The notes below the pieces were generated by a model. It was given only the letters and a program-made list of their open reading frames with translations. It was not told the DNA's origin and ran no database searches. Positions 27,901-39,700 of a stretch of DNA of 64,000 bases are shown one piece after another (the first letter of the stretch is position 1; the number at the start of each line of letters is the position of its first letter). This stretch comes from Rhabditophanes sp. KR3021. Taxonomy: Eukaryota; Nematoda; Chromadorea; Rhabditida; Alloionematidae. The translations under genes and the position numbers were made by a program. The stretch lies in assembly GCA_963281155.1 (NCBI GenBank), contig CAUJLY010000006.1, positions 8,370,001 through 8,434,000 of the forward strand, in the 5' to 3' direction.

Positions 27901-28102
27901 CTCACCTAAAAGTGCTTTGGGTGATTCTTTATATTCAAGAGATTATATGTCCCGATTATCTCCATTGGATAGAAGAGCCGGAAGTCGTGATTCGTCTGCG
28001 AAAAGATCACCATCACATGATTCAGTTAGTCGTAGGAGTGGCGCGGACTCCTACAGCCACAATCAACATATCAGATCAATTGTAGATTTACCAAGATATT
28101 AA
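3985..28102 (+). CDS. unc-22: twitchin (UNC-22), giant Ig/FnIII muscle kinase
   Basis: Giant myosin-associated A-band protein that regulates muscle contraction and relaxation. Inferred exons: 3985-4515, 4553-4889, 4928-5091, 5383-5979, 7214-7405, 7598-7687, 7729-7974, 8068-8103, 8220-8564, 8752-9176, 9222-11295, 11338-11880, 11922-12699, 13089-13920, 13963-15878, 15918-16871, 16976-18502, 18577-19604, 20145-22542, 22617-25689, 25737-28102. All junction phases agree. The product is about 6816 aa once one extra base at 22050 is discounted. Order: two N-terminal Ig domains beginning GAPRFIQKPS, a Ser/Lys-rich linker, an Ig, another linker, six Igs, then repeated Fn-Fn-Ig modules. I count 31 FnIII and 25 Ig before the kinase, which is followed by two Igs and a Ser-rich tail. 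The FnIII number equals that of C. elegans twitchin. Three further C-terminal Igs known there are absent. The N-terminus, linker motif ERRRELLG and kinase tail match UNC-22 closely, so identity is near certain; the exact borders of the smallest exons are inferred. Confidence 0.97.
5980..7213 (+). other. large twitchin intron 4
   Basis: This 1234-nt intron separates the third Ig exon from the DEIPSSG linker exon. It starts GTAAGT and ends TTTTAG. I see no Ig- or FnIII-like exon inside; short open frames here have no coding character. Confidence 0.7.
12700..13088 (+). other. twitchin intron 13
   Basis: A 389-nt AT-rich intron splits a codon between EYY and EVEKLD of a FnIII domain (donor GTTAGT, acceptor TATTTAG). 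Nothing recognisable lies inside. Confidence 0.75.
19605..20144 (+). other. twitchin intron 18 with short repeats
   Basis: A 540-nt intron (GTAAGT...TTTTAG) lies within the nineteenth FnIII domain. Its left half holds tandem 27-bp repeats, annotated separately. The splice leaves four residues (HHNL) more than the corresponding C. elegans loop, so the acceptor is a reasonable but not certain choice. Confidence 0.7.
19709..19830 (+). repeat. 27-bp tandem repeat in twitchin intron
   Basis: Two near-identical 27-bp copies begin AAGCTAAAAAATA at 19709 and 19736, and a third, diverging copy starts at 19763. Immediately downstream a related-length motif (AAAGTACG.CC.TTT..TATTG) recurs about every 27-30 bp to roughly 19830. 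The whole looks like a decaying minisatellite. Confidence 0.7.
26135..26901 (+). other. unc-22: twitchin protein kinase domain and autoinhibitory tail
   Basis: This segment of the last exon (about residues 6160-6416) is a complete titin/twitchin/MLCK-type Ser/Thr kinase. Visible motifs are the Gly loop GVGAFGVV, the ATP-binding Lys in AAKF, the catalytic loop HLDLKPEN (HLD in place of HRD, normal for this family), DFG, the APE segment and an intact DxWSVGVL helix. The following 60 residues (RDKVRERYDAW, then NFSSLKKHRPEEY) match the twitchin autoregulatory sequence that occupies the active site. The kinase is expected to be active and released by calcium-binding proteins or stretch, as known for UNC-22. 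Confidence 0.95.
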
Positions 28103-30748
28103 AGAATTAGATAGCTCCACGGTTTAAAGCTATTCCGATCTTTTTTATTTAGTTTGTTTGCAATGTTATCGTTAATTTTACCAATTATCATGTCCCAAAC
28201 ATTGCAAACAAGGCAAAGGCAAATCTATAATCAACATTGCCATTTGTTTCTTTTGATGCTTGTACATTTATACCATAATATTAGAAAATATCTAGTGAAC
28301 TGATTAGGAATATTCTTCATACCAACCAATCTTAACCAACAAACTTTCCCAAATGGCAAATCCTTTTAAACTTATTATTCTCACCAGAAAATTTCAAGTC
28401 TCTGAGAGCTGCTTCGACTACAAAACATTTAGAAAATATATATACTGCTCGAATCAAAGTTACCACCATTAACATTGCTTCAAGCATATATCAGCATATT
28501 ACCACAAACTCTATATAACTACCCTTGTGAATAATTAGTCATAAACTTTTATACTCAAAACTTCATAAATTTTCAATAATTTAGCCTATCTTTTGTTGTC
28601 AAATTAACCGAATATATCTTTTTTCAATAATTTTTATCAAGAACATTACTACTATTATACAATATACATTCAAGCCCACAATAATTTAAACAACAACCCA
28701 GCAAACGTTACTACGCCACCATGCAAGATACGGAGCAACATGAAGAAATTGCTTTTCAAAGTAAGAAATATTACTATATACATTTTATATTGTGGAAGAT
28801 TGTTTTCAATTATACATGATTGTGGCTTTTTCATATTTAAATAAATTTGATATTAATAATTCCTTTAACGCCCTTCTTGTTCAGGAACTTCCTAACCAAA
28901 ATATTTTCTTATCAATTTGTTATCTATTGAACATTATATTTCTTAATACTCTATTATCATTCAACATTCTGTTTATTGATAGTCCAGCCAAGTAATAGTT
29001 AACATTCTATTAATTATCCAAAAATATTTGATAGATTGGCTATAAATAAACCAGTAAATTCAGGACTCATCTCCGCATATTGATGGTCTTGCAAGTAGGG
29101 ATAAAGGCGTTATAGCAAAATGCGTGGTGGTGAATCATTATCAGGCGGCAAAAAACATTTCCTTTGTCAAATACACATCCACTTGTGTGAGCCATCACTT
29201 GTTTGAGCATCTCTCCTTTCCATTTTATACCTCTCTAGGTTACTGATTGCGTATTGATTGGTAACTCCCTGGTTGCCATGATAACATAACTTATGTGATA
29301 TATTAGAACGTGAGTAAAATTGTTCTTATAAGAATACTCACTTTGCATCATACCAATGGCATTGCTGAACCTTTATCAAAAATTGATTTGTTCTCAGTAA
29401 ATTTTTAGCTATTACCGGCATATGTATTATTACATCTCATTTTAACGCTTCAAACACATTTTATTAATTAGTTAAATAACAACTATGAGCTTAGCAAGAT
29501 AGTATTCCAGTTTATATTAATAATTTGAACGTTAAACTAATTTATTTTCTACGAAAGATGCTAAATCCCCTTATTTCCTGTCAAGTATATATGATACTAC
29601 CGAGGCAATATTTATCGAAAGCCTATTTTTCTTCGTCATTCTAAGCATAATTACGGCAATATACTATCTATCTTCTGCCAATTAAATTCAGCTGAAAGAT
29701 AGTAGTTAAGTAGTACTTTAAGTGGGTATGTTTTCTCGTTGTATTGTTTTAAGACATGATTCTACTCATTGTTAAATCGTAAAGTCTTTCTAGCTTTATT
29801 CGAAAATCGTTTTTACTATACCTACTTTTATTCAAAAAAGAAGCAAAACACTTTTGTGATATATTTTGACATTTTTATTCATATGATCAACAGCTGCCCG
29901 ATTTTATATTTATTCCAAATACGACAAAGTTAGACCATATTACGTCTGAACGGCTCTGATCGAGTCAATAGAGACTGCCACTAACTATTTGAACCTGCAC
30001 CAGCTATACCTTCTACCAGTCGTCGCAAAATCTTGTTCGGAACATTTGGCAACACAGATGTATTAATAAATTTATATGTTTATCCTATCTACCATCTATT
30101 ATTAATGATATGCATATCCGTATCTTTATCTGTATGTTAATTATCTTCACACAAAATATTAACACATAGTTTTGAGGAAATACATCATTAAAATAATTGA
30201 TTCTGTGTTCTTATCACACATGCCCACGCTTAATCCAATTACTTGCTATGAGATTTGAACTTGTTAAATGATGGAAGCGGCATTAACAAAGACATCTGTT
30301 GAGGTGTTTATATAAAAACGCACATGATGTGCTACAATCATTATTATGTTTCTTATCTTTTTTGATAACCTTTGTTGTTGTTTATTTACACCAACATCAA
30401 GTTGTATTAAATTACAATCTTTTCTACATATTCACTTAACGATTGATTAGTTAGAGACTGGTTATGATTCTTATCACTTTCCGTACAATGTGTAGATGTG
30501 TGTTGTGTGCATATTTATATACAATTGTTACCTTCTAAGCAAATAGAGAGATATGATTGTGGAACAAACAGTATTTATAATAAACTTTTATCTCCTTTAT
30601 ATGCCATTTCTGATGTCTATTGATAACATCCTTACTACTGGTAATATTATCAACATTTTTAATACGGACAGTACTAATGAAGTCGAATTTTTGTGACGCT
30701 TTTTATCTCCATGACCTTATCTATTGACAATAATTATTTACAATTTCA
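28103..30748. other. intergenic region between twitchin and F-box-like gene
   Basis: AT-rich spacer with the twitchin 3'UTR at its left end. No Ig-like or other homologous exon is visible, so the twitchin frame does end at 28102. An isolated ATG in a strong context (CGCCACCATG, ATG at 28721) opens a 13-codon frame that runs into a GTAAG donor-like site at 28761. It is not in frame with anything downstream and may only be a 5'UTR exon or chance. Confidence 0.5.
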
Positions 30749-30756
30749 GCTCTAGA

Positions 30757-32487
30757 ATGAATGAGGAGAGTATGGTTGGGTTGGGAGATCCTTTAGCCAT
30801 TGTACTCAACAACAATAATAACTTCGACTCATGCTTTGACAAAAGTGATATTGCCACTAGGGAATCCTTAGCACTAGTTTGCAGTGATCTTCAAACTGTC
30901 GTTAATAAGAACGGATTATCCCTTTTTGAGGGAAGGTTCAGTAGCGATTACAATAATATTTTCCATGTTAGCGACTCGTCAATTAATGGAAGTTTTTTTA
31001 CATTTCAATTCAACTCTCTACTCCAATTTGAATACATTGCCAAATGTCTAGTTTCTTATGGCCTGCCAACAGCTCAAACCCTCCGCATTACAATGCATTT
31101 TAATCACATTGCTAACAAGTTTGATGTCATGAATATGAACAATATCACACACATGTTCAATGGAATTTTGGGATTAACCAAGGAGCTGGACACTTTTGTT
31201 TTGGATTTTCCTAGTGATTTCCCTCACATTTTGATGCCAATAAACGACATGGTAGTTGTTAGTCCTCAAGCTATTGGTGGAGAAGAAACGTATGTTGTGC
31301 GATTGCCACCAAGCAACGTTTTTCTGTTGATCAAATCCCAAAGTCTGAGAAAAATTGCTCTCAATATCAAAAATATTTCAAATGCCGTCGTTGCACTAAA
31401 ATGCATACAAAATTCCATGGAAGCTATCGATGTGGAAATACCAAAGCTGGAAGTTATCAACATCTCTGTGAAGGAAGTATTTTTCGTCAAAGGGAGATCT
31501 GAGGGTAAATTTGAAGAAATGTTCCGAGCAATGCAGAGGATCAACTGCTCAAGACTAATCTTAGAATTGGTTGTAACCGATGATTCGGGACTGTTGCAAA
31601 TCACCAAACTAGTCAAAGACTTCACCACTAATAATCCGATATTAAAAGTTCGCCTATGTGTCAATCAACCACATAACCATTTAAGAATGCTTACACAAAA
31701 TGTAAAATGCAAAATTGATACTCTAAACACAGACTGCTACAGCCTCAATAAATGCTTGGACCTATATCAAGGATCTCCTATCTTCAAAAATATCAGAAAT
31801 CTTTTTGTTTACTACGAAAGAGTTATTCACCAGCCGCCAGATGCCATGTTAAAAGCTGCTTCCAATCTTAAGTATCTAAAAAACCTAAGATTATTTGACT
31901 TTTCATTTTACCTAAACTACAAATATGAGAAGGTTAAGATTGACTCAGTCAAGCATTTTCTCTGCTCATTACCAAAAAGTATTCGCACTTTAAAACTAAA
32001 AAAATTCAGCTTTAACGTGCATGATTGTGGCGATAGGATGGCCTTAGCTCTACCTAATCTTAGAGAACTCCACTTAAATTATGATGCCAACAGAAACTAC
32101 AACTCTCATCACGCCAATTTCTTTCTGTCTTTTAGAAAATTACAGTATCTCTGTTTAAATTGCACTAGACACAGTGTCTTCAACTTCCCAAAAAGCCTTC
32201 GTTGCCTTAAAATTAATTGCAACTCACAGGTCATGCATCCGAGAGGGCATCAACAACACGAAAGGACTCTTAACATTGAGCAGTTTCATACCAAGTCAAG
32301 AAGTTTCCGTTCCACTCGAATGAACAATTCTCTGGATATAAATATTTGCAACTGCAATATTCTGAAGAAGCCATTCAAACACATTTTTGCTCAGAGAGAT
32401 CATCTCGATCGAATCACCTTTATTCACTTTAACGCAATCCGAGATTTGAGACTTCACAAAGCCATTACTCAGCGTGACTCTTGCTAA
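30757..32487 (+). CDS. F-box-like protein with leucine-rich C-terminal region
   Basis: Single-exon frame of about 576 aa. I start it at ATG 30757 because a TTTCAG acceptor ends at 30749, 7 nt before it; the upstream extension of the frame has no ATG in a better context. Residues 11-52 (DPLAIVL then LALVCSDLQTVVNKNG) look like an F-box, the Skp1-binding motif of SCF ubiquitin ligases. The remaining 500 residues are rich in Leu, Ile and Asn, with irregular leucine-rich stretches (LRITMHFNHI, LRELHLNYD, LQYLCLNC) typical of the fast-evolving substrate-binding parts of nematode F-box proteins. A polyadenylation signal AATAAA lies near 32615. The substrate is unknown. The F-box call rests on weak motif similarity; it could be a lineage-specific LRR-like protein without F-box function. 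Confidence 0.6.
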   Translation: MNEESMVGLGDPLAIVLNNNNNFDSCFDKSDIATRESLALVCSDLQTVVNKNGLSLFEGRFSSDYNNIFHVSDSSINGSFFTFQFNSLLQFEYIAKCLVSYGLPTAQTLRITMHFNHIANKFDVMNMNNITHMFNGILGLTKELDTFVLDFPSDFPHILMPINDMVVVSPQAIGGEETYVVRLPPSNVFLLIKSQSLRKIALNIKNISNAVVALKCIQNSMEAIDVEIPKLEVINISVKEVFFVKGRSEGKFEEMFRAMQRINCSRLILELVVTDDSGLLQITKLVKDFTTNNPILKVRLCVNQPHNHLRMLTQNVKCKIDTLNTDCYSLNKCLDLYQGSPIFKNIRNLFVYYERVIHQPPDAMLKAASNLKYLKNLRLFDFSFYLNYKYEKVKIDSVKHFLCSLPKSIRTLKLKKFSFNVHDCGDRMALALPNLRELHLNYDANRNYNSHHANFFLSFRKLQYLCLNCTRHSVFNFPKSLRCLKINCNSQVMHPRGHQQHERTLNIEQFHTKSRSFRSTRMNNSLDINICNCNILKKPFKHIFAQRDHLDRITFIHFNAIRDLRLHKAITQRDSC

Positions 32488-33751
32488 GAACTAACTTTAC
32501 ACGGGACTTATTTACCTGAAAGCCATTACAACTTCCTAATTGTTATCTTACACACTATTTCCTTAATTGAAATCTAAAAGCATAATATACTGCCCTTCCC
32601 CAACGAAAAGACAAATAAATAAATGAAAGCAATAAGATCCAAATTTATAAATAATACTTTATTCAAATTGAACTATTTCCAAATAAAAAATGAAAACAAA
32701 TAATCAAAAATATGACAAAATACCCTGTGATAATTGAGGAGAAAGCAAATTTGTGGTGGAGTCTTGTTTTTATTATGAATGTGATGGAGGTTTAATTATT
32801 ACCAAATATATTTACTTTTTGTCACTTTCGTTTGCAAATAAAATTTAATTGAAAGTTCACGAAAATGTCTGGCCGTAAATAGAAAAAGGAACTTGACGGC
32901 GGTAACAAAGAGGTTAGGTCGTTTGAAAGGTATAAGTAGGATGTTGAATTGAAAACCATTTGAAAAATATTCTATTTTTATGAGAATTTCTTTTTATAGG
33001 AAAAATTAAGAAATAAAGGCAAAAATAAATAAAAAATATTGAGCAGTAGCCAGTGCACTCAAAAGAATTTTGTGTAATTTGGTCGAAAAGTATATATTGT
33101 TATAATTACATTTAAAATTAATTTGGGAAATTGAAGATAAAACCAAACGATAAGATAAACGAGGATGTATTAGGCAATAATGGTGCAGCACAGAAGGTAT
33201 ATGGCAATATTAATAAAGAGGTTGTTATAATGGCATCATAATATATATCCTATAAAATATAAATTAAAACAAAGTATTTTAAATGAAAATAAAGGTAATT
33301 TGAAAGCACAGCTACCACAGAAAAATGAAACAATTGATTTAATGATATATATTTCATGATATTACAGTTCATATCATTTTTGCTTTGGCAATACAGATTA
33401 ATAGTTTTTCAAAGTAAGACATCTTTTTTTGTTATGCGTAGATTAAATATTATGAATTTGTAGGAGCAGGTACAATTTTTGCAAATACAAATTAATATAC
33501 ACCAGTTTCATCGTTGAAGGCACTCAATTTGCATTTAAATTGGTAGATCAAAGGTTTTTTGTAATTATACACAAAAGTAGATATAGAAATTTAGAGAGAG
33601 AAGGAACCAGGAAAGAGACAGATAACAATATTTTTCTTATTACTTTACATAATTTAGAACCAGGTTTTAAAGCTTGCCAGTATTTTTTGTTTTGTTTGCG
33701 ATACAGTTAACTTTGTTGTTGTTTTTCAATGCAACTTTTCCATTACTCATT
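32488..33751. other. AT-rich intergenic region
   Basis: Spacer between the 3' ends of two convergent genes. It contains the AATAAA region of the F-box-like gene at its left. I see no coding or RNA feature. Confidence 0.55.
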
Positions 33752-36700
33752 TTAGAAACTAATTAACCATTTGTTGCAAGATACAAGGACACGTCTATTC
33801 ATGATCTCTTCATTGATATTGATGTAGGTACTATTTCTTTGGCCTGTTCCTGTGTTAGTTTCTTCTTGGAGGATGTCTTCGAAAATAGTTGATGTTATTG
33901 GAACGTAGAGAATCGAAGTAGCAAATGCTGTAATCAAGGGGTATTTCCATTTAAGGGCTTTCCAAAACTGGGTGCTACAATGTTCATTCCCAACAGGCTC
34001 CGGATTCAATTCACGTGTATATGATAACACTTGGTCCTTTTCAGGCGAATCAAGTGAGGAATCAGTTGAGCTTGAATTGAGACGATCATTTGCTAAATCT
34101 TTAAACGGGGATTCAAAGTTGATGTTGGTAAAACAAGCCGTGGCTTTTTGAATAATTGAATGAGCAATATCGTTAACTGAAATTTCTTTGTCTGACTCTT
34201 CGCCATCCGATTTGTCTGGATTATTAGCATTCTGCTTTTGCATCATTACAATTGTGGCTGTAACAGCAACTTTCTTTTCTTCCTCCGTTAGCAACCAAGC
34301 AGATCTGCGATCCAAGAAAGCAGCCGTAATATAAATATAATTCTTTATGTCTCCTTTTCCTGATTCCAAACAATCTTTAAAATTTTCTCTAATCTTATCA
34401 TGAATATCTTTACACAAATCCTCAAATGGCTCAAATTTGTTCTTATTCATGTGATTCAAAATAGCTTGCAATGTTGGATAAAGCATGGATACAGTCCCTG
34501 AATCGCCATTTCTAATCATTTCCATATACTCAGTCAACTTAGAAAACATCTCCACATACTCTTTCATCACTATAATTTCTTCTCCATCCAGTATAGGCCA
34601 TCCTTTTAATTGAGCCACAGTATTAATCTGATTATATGCTGCAAATTCATTTAAGGCATTATAAACAGTTAGCATCGAGTTCCAGGCACCATCATAGGGA
34701 AACAATATATTTGTTATGCCCATCTTTGATAAGGCACAAACTGTCCCCGGAGATTCAAATAGAAAAGCTATTATTTTGAGGACTTTTTCCTTTAGCGACT
34801 TGATAACATCGACTTTGGAGATGGTAACTTCAAAAATTTCGTACAGAATGTGAGCCGCACAAAGGATCAATTTTTCTTTGCCGAATAATTCTTGGGCTTT
34901 TTCGATGTTTACTGGGTAACGGAATCGTGGATTTAAAGTAAAGGCAAGGTCTGGGCTTCTTTTGGCTGTAGTTGAATGGTCGTAGTTATTATTTGACTCA
35001 CCATCATCCATACTATTGTTGTTGCCTGAAAACTCCTCGAGAGATTCGCCATTTGTAGTAGCACGCAGCAATGACGTTATCACCTCAACTAAAACGCGAT
35101 TTTGCTCCGCCTGTGTAGGTAGAGGCAAATCCTGTAGATGCACATTTGTCTGGTAACCGGAATTCATAATATAGTAAGCAATTTTGTTTTCATCAATATT
35201 ATAGGAGTGTAAAATGGCATCAAGATTAGACTTAACTTCATCCAAAGAAGGCACGTATGCAAAAGAGATCACTCGCAACGCCAAATGAGATGGCTTTGAC
35301 TCGGCAGGGTGAAGGAAATGAGCAAAGTATCCACACATAATAGTACCACTAAAAGAAGCTACACTTATCGAAATTGTTACATCGCTCACAATTGCTAACA
35401 TATTCTTGGCATCCTCAACTAGTGCAGCCATCTCGTTGTGGGCATCTATGTTGAGGGTTCGTCTGTCTGGTAGATCCGTATTTACAAGAGAACAGAATTT
35501 CTGAAATTGTGTAAAGTTTATATTGGTGTTTATGATTCTTTTTGTTTCTCTTATTTTGTCTTTTAGCAACTTAAAAATTGCAATTCTTTTTTTAAAACGA
35601 CTGCACAAATCTTCTTTAATTAGCTTTATCAAACTGCCGTTCTTAATCGTTTTTAGTTTAAAGTAAAAGCTACCAACAAATATAATAAGTGTTGGTATCA
35701 AAAAAGTATCTTTCTTTCTAATTTTTTGTTTACACTAATAAATTTAGTGTTGTGGCTTAAAGTTTGGAAGCAGTATTTAAAAGTTATTTAAGAATGCTTT
35801 TAGAAAGTAAGTTAAAAAGAAGATCTGGAATAAAATTTAAAGTAATGTCGTGGTGGCAGTCGTGCATATGTTGCAATAAATAATCAAAAAATGACTATAA
35901 GGATTGAATGCGTATACTTTTTTATTTTGAAGAAATTGGTAGTAGCAATTGTTTGGCATGAATGCATGTACGTACCTTGAAAAATTGACTTTCGATGTTT
36001 CCAAGAGGATAGGCAGCATGGTATAATGCTAGGTATCTTCGAGAAAGACTGACGCCCGATCGTTTTGAATTGATAAGTGTGTTTAAATTTGCGGCATTTC
36101 CGACAGATGCATTTGAAAATACACTGCTAAATGGCCCACTACCAAATGTTGGATGGGGAAGGGGAGTAGTGGTTGGATTTCGATTCATCGGCTTATTACT
36201 TGTTGATGTAGGGCTTTCTGAGCCACTGAAATTTCTAATAAAAAAAGTTATTTGCTATAAGAGAATAATACATAGGATGTATATTATTTGGATGAATGAT
36301 GATCATATTATTGGTTTACCCAAAGCAAAAAACAAAACTATTTTCGTTTAAATGAACGGGATATCATTTTAAGACTAGTGGATGTGTATCTGTGAAATAC
36401 ACCTGGATGTACTAATAAAATGTGATCACCTCTCAAAATAATGCCAAACAGTTGATCCTTTACTAACCTGAGAACTTCGGTATTTACAAAGTGTCCTAAA
36501 CTAGAAGAGGTAGAGTTGTTGTTTCGGGAGGCTACTTCTTTTGTCTTTGAGGGTGTCAACTGGCAAGTGATGGCAGTCGACATCGACATAGACTCTGAAG
36601 TCATACCTTCAATAGGACTCGTCACTATTCCACCCCTAATAGCTTCATCTTGAAAGATGTCTTTGTGACGACGGCGTAAATGCTTGCCTATATTAGTCGA

Positions 36701-39700
36701 TCCTGCCCATTTAATAATGCTGTCGCACAATTTACACTGAGCAGATGGTGGCCCTCCATTCTCTGAAGGTTCCCCGGTTTTAAAAAATTGCCAAGCCCAA
36801 TGACGTTTGTCACGTCCACCTTTGCGACGCATACGGTTGCTGGAATCAGAAACCGGCGCCATAGGAATACCTGAAATTGAAAAACAAATTAAATTAAAAC
36901 AAAAACAGACTGATTAATTTAAAGTTAAGTGTAAAGCAATTTTTATTTGTGTTAATTTGAAAAACAAAAAAGCCTGTCAAAAAGATATTATTATATTGGA
37001 TACGAATAACTACTCATTTGATTTTTTCTGTATCTTGGATCAAAGCAGAGCATGAAATGTTGGAAGTTTACAAATTGCTAATAACATTAACTGAACATTG
37101 ACTTAATATTAACTGAACATTAACTTAATATTAACTGAACATTGGCTGAATATTAACTGAACATTAACTGTTAGGAGGAAATAAATCTAGTGAAAGTATT
37201 TAGAATGAAAGAGTCTTAAGATCAGGTCTAGGCATTAATATGTTAGGTTACTTTATAAAAAACTATAAACGAATAATGACAGTTGTATGTATGTGTGAGG
37301 GATGGATTGATTGTCGAATAAATAACCTCAAGACAAACGGTGTATTTATATTAGTAAAAGTGAAAATAATAATTTAAATGTGTAAAAGTTAATTGGAAAG
37401 GCTTTTGATTATAAGATTTGATTTTTGGAAATATTTGTTTTTTGTCATTTTGTGTTGTTTGTATGTTTGGTATGAAAAAGTTTGTTTGTGTTAGTAGAAG
37501 AGGGATGAATTGGTATAGTAGGAGACAAAAATTATTTAATTTAGATAAACCAGGGAAGAATGTAGAGGGGAACTGGAGCGAAGTGAGTGCTAAAGCATGC
37601 TAAAATTCAATTAGGAATCGACTTTTTTGGTAGAAGAATTTATGAAAGTAAGATTGATTGTTGAATAAACGACAAAAACGGATGTAGGAAGTTAATTTTT
37701 GGCATGGACAATTTTCAAGATTTGGTAGTAAGATTTGTAGCAAGACTTGTAGTAGAGATTGGTATTGCAATTACTATTAAATTGGCATTACAATTTGTAT
37801 TAAAATTGATAGTGCAATTGGTGGTGGGATTGGTAGAAAATTGCAGTAAAGGTTTGTGGAACGTTTTGAAGATGTTATTTAGATTCAATTATTAAATTCA
37901 AAGATTGTCAAATGACCGGGAGGATTTTTTAGTAGACATAACGTACAAGTAGCTTCTTGGACTAGTATTATTATTAAGTGTTTATGAAGGAGGATGTTTA
38001 TGTGTTGAATACAAAATGAAGTAAGAATATGTATGAAGGCAGCAAGAAAGAAACAAGCATAGCGGCGTTGCTAGTCCTAAAAAAATTACCTGCTAATAAT
38101 TGCAAAGATTGCATACTGAAGGGAGGGCGTGAGATTAGTCAGGATTGATTTAGTCAAAATTCTTGAGATTCGAGAGTGGGAAGTTGAATAAAAGCAATGG
38201 TGATGAGGAATATGTAGATCAGAGGTGGTTTGCAGCGAGGAAACCTTCACTGTACTACACTCGACTACTGCTGATTTGAGGTTGGCTGTTCCGACTCCTC
38301 TAAAAGAGATCCGCAAAATTTAAGAATATGGATATAGAAACGGACACAATCAATTCGAACAAGCTTATTTGAAAAATAATAGCAGGACCTAACGAAGGAA
38401 TATAAGCTATGTGTTGGCAGTTGGGATCTCATCTTATAGTATCCCATTATATATAAATGTATATCCTATCTTTCATTATCATCATCCCATCCTATATCTC
38501 TTTGTCTTCTACTTTTTCATTTCTCGAGAAGAAGTCAGTTTAGTTAGAGTGACTGTTAGTAGTCAGATCAACACACATTAACTGATTATCAAAATCGAGA
38601 CGTCCACGATCACCGAGACAGACCATAGCTGCGGCGATCGGCCAACAATTGTATTATTTTTACTGATAAACGAAATTAAGATTGAGATAATCAGAGCAAG
38701 GCAACAAAAGAAGAATAAAAACATAACAGATACCAGCCAGACATACATTTAAAGGTTAATATTTTGGGCAGTAAATAGAAATCAGGAGAAAGGAACATGT
38801 TAATGGAGAATAATATATTGATGTATACATTAATTCCCATAGGATCAAAGCAAGTCTTCAGTCTATGTACTTCAAATATGTATAGGATTGAACAGCTGGC
38901 TTTAAACGTGATCTTTAGGCAGCAAGTTGGTTTGATTAGCCTAGATAGCATGTATAAGTTTTTGAAAGCCCCCAGCCAGTTCAATCTCATTATAACTAGC
39001 AAAATATATATATTGTGATAATGATAACAAAAGAACAGATGAATATATGTTACTGATATAAAAATAAATCGGGAAAGAAACATAGATAAAGGTAATATTT
39101 TGGCTGGTGGTGAGCGTTGAACTAGTATGTGTATAAATATACTCAAAAATAAATATAATACAGGATATAAATAAAAATGAGTGAAAAGATTTAGGACGGA
39201 CTTTCTAAGATTGTGTGAAGGCACTTGTCCGGGCTTTCCGACCTCCTTCCATCTTTTTACTTCTTCTATTTCTTCTATTCCCATCATCATCCAGAACAGA
39301 CTTACTCCTATTTAACTAACTACTACTCTTAGTCCATTTTTTGCCGGAATTGCAATGTCTTTCTCTTAAAATCTGTCAGATGCTTGGGGTCTCAACGTTA
39401 AATAAAGCTTTTGCCAACAAATGACATCAAAAATAGAAAAAAGCTACCAGCTTGATATGCGCATACCAAAACAGTCAGAAACTCACCAACAAAACAACCA
39501 AAACTAAACAAACGTACTTTAAGTTTCATAACAATAATTTGCCATTAAAATTGTTGTCTCTCCAAATGTAACAATCATTTTTAGCTCTACATTTAAACAA
39601 TCTCCCTGAACTCTCATCGAAAGTCTTTTTGGTGGGTTAAAGAATTTACTATTTCTTCATTAAGTCCATCTTGTATTTTTTATCCACTCACTATGTCTAT

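Noticed and set aside
28721..28760. ATG in strong Kozak-like context followed by a donor site
   Set aside because: Its phase does not join to any downstream coding exon; splicing to 30749 gives a stop within four codons.
29063..29280. Open stretch after an AAATTCAG, reading about 62 codons
   Set aside because: It has no ATG, and its phase does not match the donor at 28761; no similarity is recognised.
38691..39290. 199-residue hydrophobic open frame on the minus strand
   Set aside because: AT-driven Leu/Ile/Phe/Tyr-rich frame in an intron, with no recognisable domain or splice structure.
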